Source: Planctomycetota bacterium | GTDB lineage: Bacteria; Planctomycetota; JACQVV01; JASMLP01 | NCBI GenBank assembly: GCA_030748635.1 | Contig: JASMLP010000015.1 | Coordinates: 1-44,312, forward strand | Length of the DNA: 44,312 nt | Direction: 5' to 3' | Shown here: positions 43,215-44,312 of the stretch, in pieces | Position numbering within the stretch: position 1 is the stretch's first letter | How the letters are laid out: every line of letters starts with the position of its first letter | Notes under the pieces: generated by a model | Seen by the model: the letters and a program-made list of their open reading frames with translations, nothing else | What the model was told of the DNA's origin: nothing | Databases searched by the model: none | Made by a program: the position numbers and the translations under genes

Positions 43215-44213
43215 TCACCGCTTCCAGAAAAGCTCAATCGTCCGTCCTCCCCGCTGAAGACGCATCCGGATGCTCCGCTTCCCCGCGATTTTCGAGAGAC
43301 GTTGGTCGACCTCCTCCATCGTTCCCACATCCCGCCCGTCCACCGCCAGCAGGACATCGCCGCGGCGCAAACCGGAACGATCGCCTGAACTTCCGGACTT
43401 CACCTTCTCGATCCACACCCCGTGACGCCCTTCCAGACCGAGCTGAACGCGAGTCGCGGGACCGACAGGGGCTCCCCTCACCCCCAGTCGGAGCGATGAA
43501 GAAAGCTCCCGGATCGAGTCGGGACGGGTTTCGGGAACCGGCAGTACCCGCTCTCTCCCGGCTTCCCGGTTCTCCGGGGCTGGAAGAGGACGACCTTCGG
43601 CCAGAGCCCAGAACGTACGCACCATCCGCTTGGCATCTTTCCACTGACGTTCCGCCTCCGGATCCTCCTTGAGAAACTCGTCGGTAAACGCCTCGAAAAC
43701 TCGCCCCACCCGGCGAATGCGTTCGGTGCCCTCGGGATCACCATCGGAAGGAAGCGGTTTCCCGAACTGCCGGGCCAACTCTTCGATCCCCTTCCCCAGA
43801 GCGCGCAGAGCCGCTTCATCCTCGGACGCGAACCTCCTCGAGGTAGAAAAGGTCCGTCGCCGAACCCTCGGCGCGACACGAGAGCGCTTTTCAGACGAGG
43901 GGGGGGGCGTTCGATCAGGTCGTTTCGTCTCGAGTCGACCCAGGCGATCGAGGAGTTTACGAGCTCTCCAGACCACCTCCGGATCCTCCGAGCGAGTGGC
44001 GGCTTCGAGTCGTTTTCGAGCGGACTCTCCGATTTGCTGGAGTTCCCGGGAAGCTCGTTGACGCACCTCGAAGCGAGGGGATCCCAGATCGGCGATCAGA
44101 GATTCGATCCGTTGCTCGGATTCGCTCCGATTTTCCTGTTGAGCAACCGCCCATCCACCCAGACAAATCCAGCCAAACAGACCGACCCAGACCGCATACC
44201 TGGTCATCGTCAT
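43215..44213 (-). CDS. Exported PDZ-domain protein with HEAT-like N-terminus
   Basis: From ATG 44213 the protein has 332 residues: a signal peptide (1-24, AVA-Q), a HEAT-like helical segment at about 34-92 (RIESLIADLGSPRFEVRQRA, EDPEVVWRARKLLDRLGRL), a basic, serine/arginine-rich linker, a helical part, and a C-terminal PDZ domain (about 235-332) with GVWIEKVKSGSSGDRSGLRRGDVLLAVDGRDV (read in parts). No protease domain is present. The N-terminal helical unit with PDZ is a pattern common in planctomycete exported proteins; the partner is unknown. ATG 44213 is preferred over upstream 44270 because GGAG precedes it and the signal peptide starts there. Confidence 0.83.
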   Translation of the reverse strand: MTMTRYAVWVGLFGWICLGGWAVAQQENRSESEQRIESLIADLGSPRFEVRQRASRELQQIGESARKRLEAATRSEDPEVVWRARKLLDRLGRLETKRPDRTPPPSSEKRSRVAPRVRRRTFSTSRRFASEDEAALRALGKGIEELARQFGKPLPSDGDPEGTERIRRVGRVFEAFTDEFLKEDPEAERQWKDAKRMVRTFWALAEGRPLPAPENREAGRERVLPVPETRPDSIRELSSSLRLGVRGAPVGPATRVQLGLEGRHGVWIEKVKSGSSGDRSGLRRGDVLLAVDGRDVGTMEEVDQRLSKIAGKRSIRMRLQRGGRTIELFWKR

Positions 44214-44312
44214 CGCTCTCCAAAAAAAAGTACCCACCGTCCATTCCATGAACGCCTCGGACCCTCTCATCCTACGCTCTTACGGACGCTGCACGCCAGC
44301 ATTCGTCGCTGA

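Noticed and set aside
1..44312. Sigma-54 (-24/-12) promoters
   Set aside because: I looked for TGGCACG-N4-TTGCA in intergenic regions because rpoN and an activator are present; partial matches (for example near 1317 in recR) were intragenic and poor.

Overview
The window reads as a stretch of chromosome from a Gram-negative, diderm bacterium, most likely a member of the Planctomycetota. This is an inference. It rests on an exported prenyltransferase/squalene-oxidase-repeat protein, HEAT-like and PDZ exported proteins, tandem DUF3106-type exported proteins beside a zf-HC2 protein, an FHA-GAF-SpoIIE phosphatase and an OmpH/Skp chaperone. Base composition is GC-rich (clearly lower at about 41.2-43.2 kb), genes are tightly packed, and I see no tRNA, rRNA, IS element, prophage or CRISPR array.

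Layout. 0.1-4 kb (+): an AhpD-like peroxidase-family gene with an in-frame UGA at the second redox cysteine and a SECIS-like hairpin just after it (a probable selenoprotein), a 22-codon ORF, recR, rpoN (sigma-54) and a MoxR ATPase. 3.9-7.1 kb (-): a glycan operon of GT2, SDR epimerase and GT4. 7.1-9.1 kb: a lipoprotein and a convergent acyl-CoA dehydrogenase. 9.2-13.1 kb (+): the haem operon hemE-hemN-hemY. 13.2-15.5 kb (+): an exported HEAT protein with an embedded receiver-like domain, ended by a strong terminator. 15.6-19.3 kb: an FHA-GAF-SpoIIE phosphatase (-), then a C26 amidohydrolase, an NTF2-like protein and rph (+). 19.3-21.8 kb (-): a two-component system. 22.2-26.1 kb (-): DUF374 acyltransferase-like, zf-HC2 anti-sigma-like, and two exported helical repeat proteins. 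26.2-30.3 kb: a PhaR-like regulator (+), an 805-residue sigma-54 activator without a DNA-binding domain (-), and a GT4 (-). 30.7-32.6 kb (+): the prenyltransferase-repeat protein and a membrane protein. 32.6-36.1 kb (-): a UDP-sugar pyrophosphorylase with OmpH, and a PilZ-like domain fused to a type 2 isopentenyl-diphosphate isomerase. 36.2-41.2 kb (+): an NhaC-type antiporter and acnA. 41.4-44.2 kb (-): small lineage-specific genes and a PDZ protein.

The most notable observations are the probable selenoprotein, the PilZ-like/IDI-2 fusion, and a recurring promoter layout. In that layout a -10 hexamer sits 6-8 nt before the start codon, which predicts leaderless mRNAs, and in three places a TTGAC-type -35 is built over the stop codon of the preceding gene. 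Coordinates and motifs were read by eye. Family assignments come from recognised motifs, not from searches.
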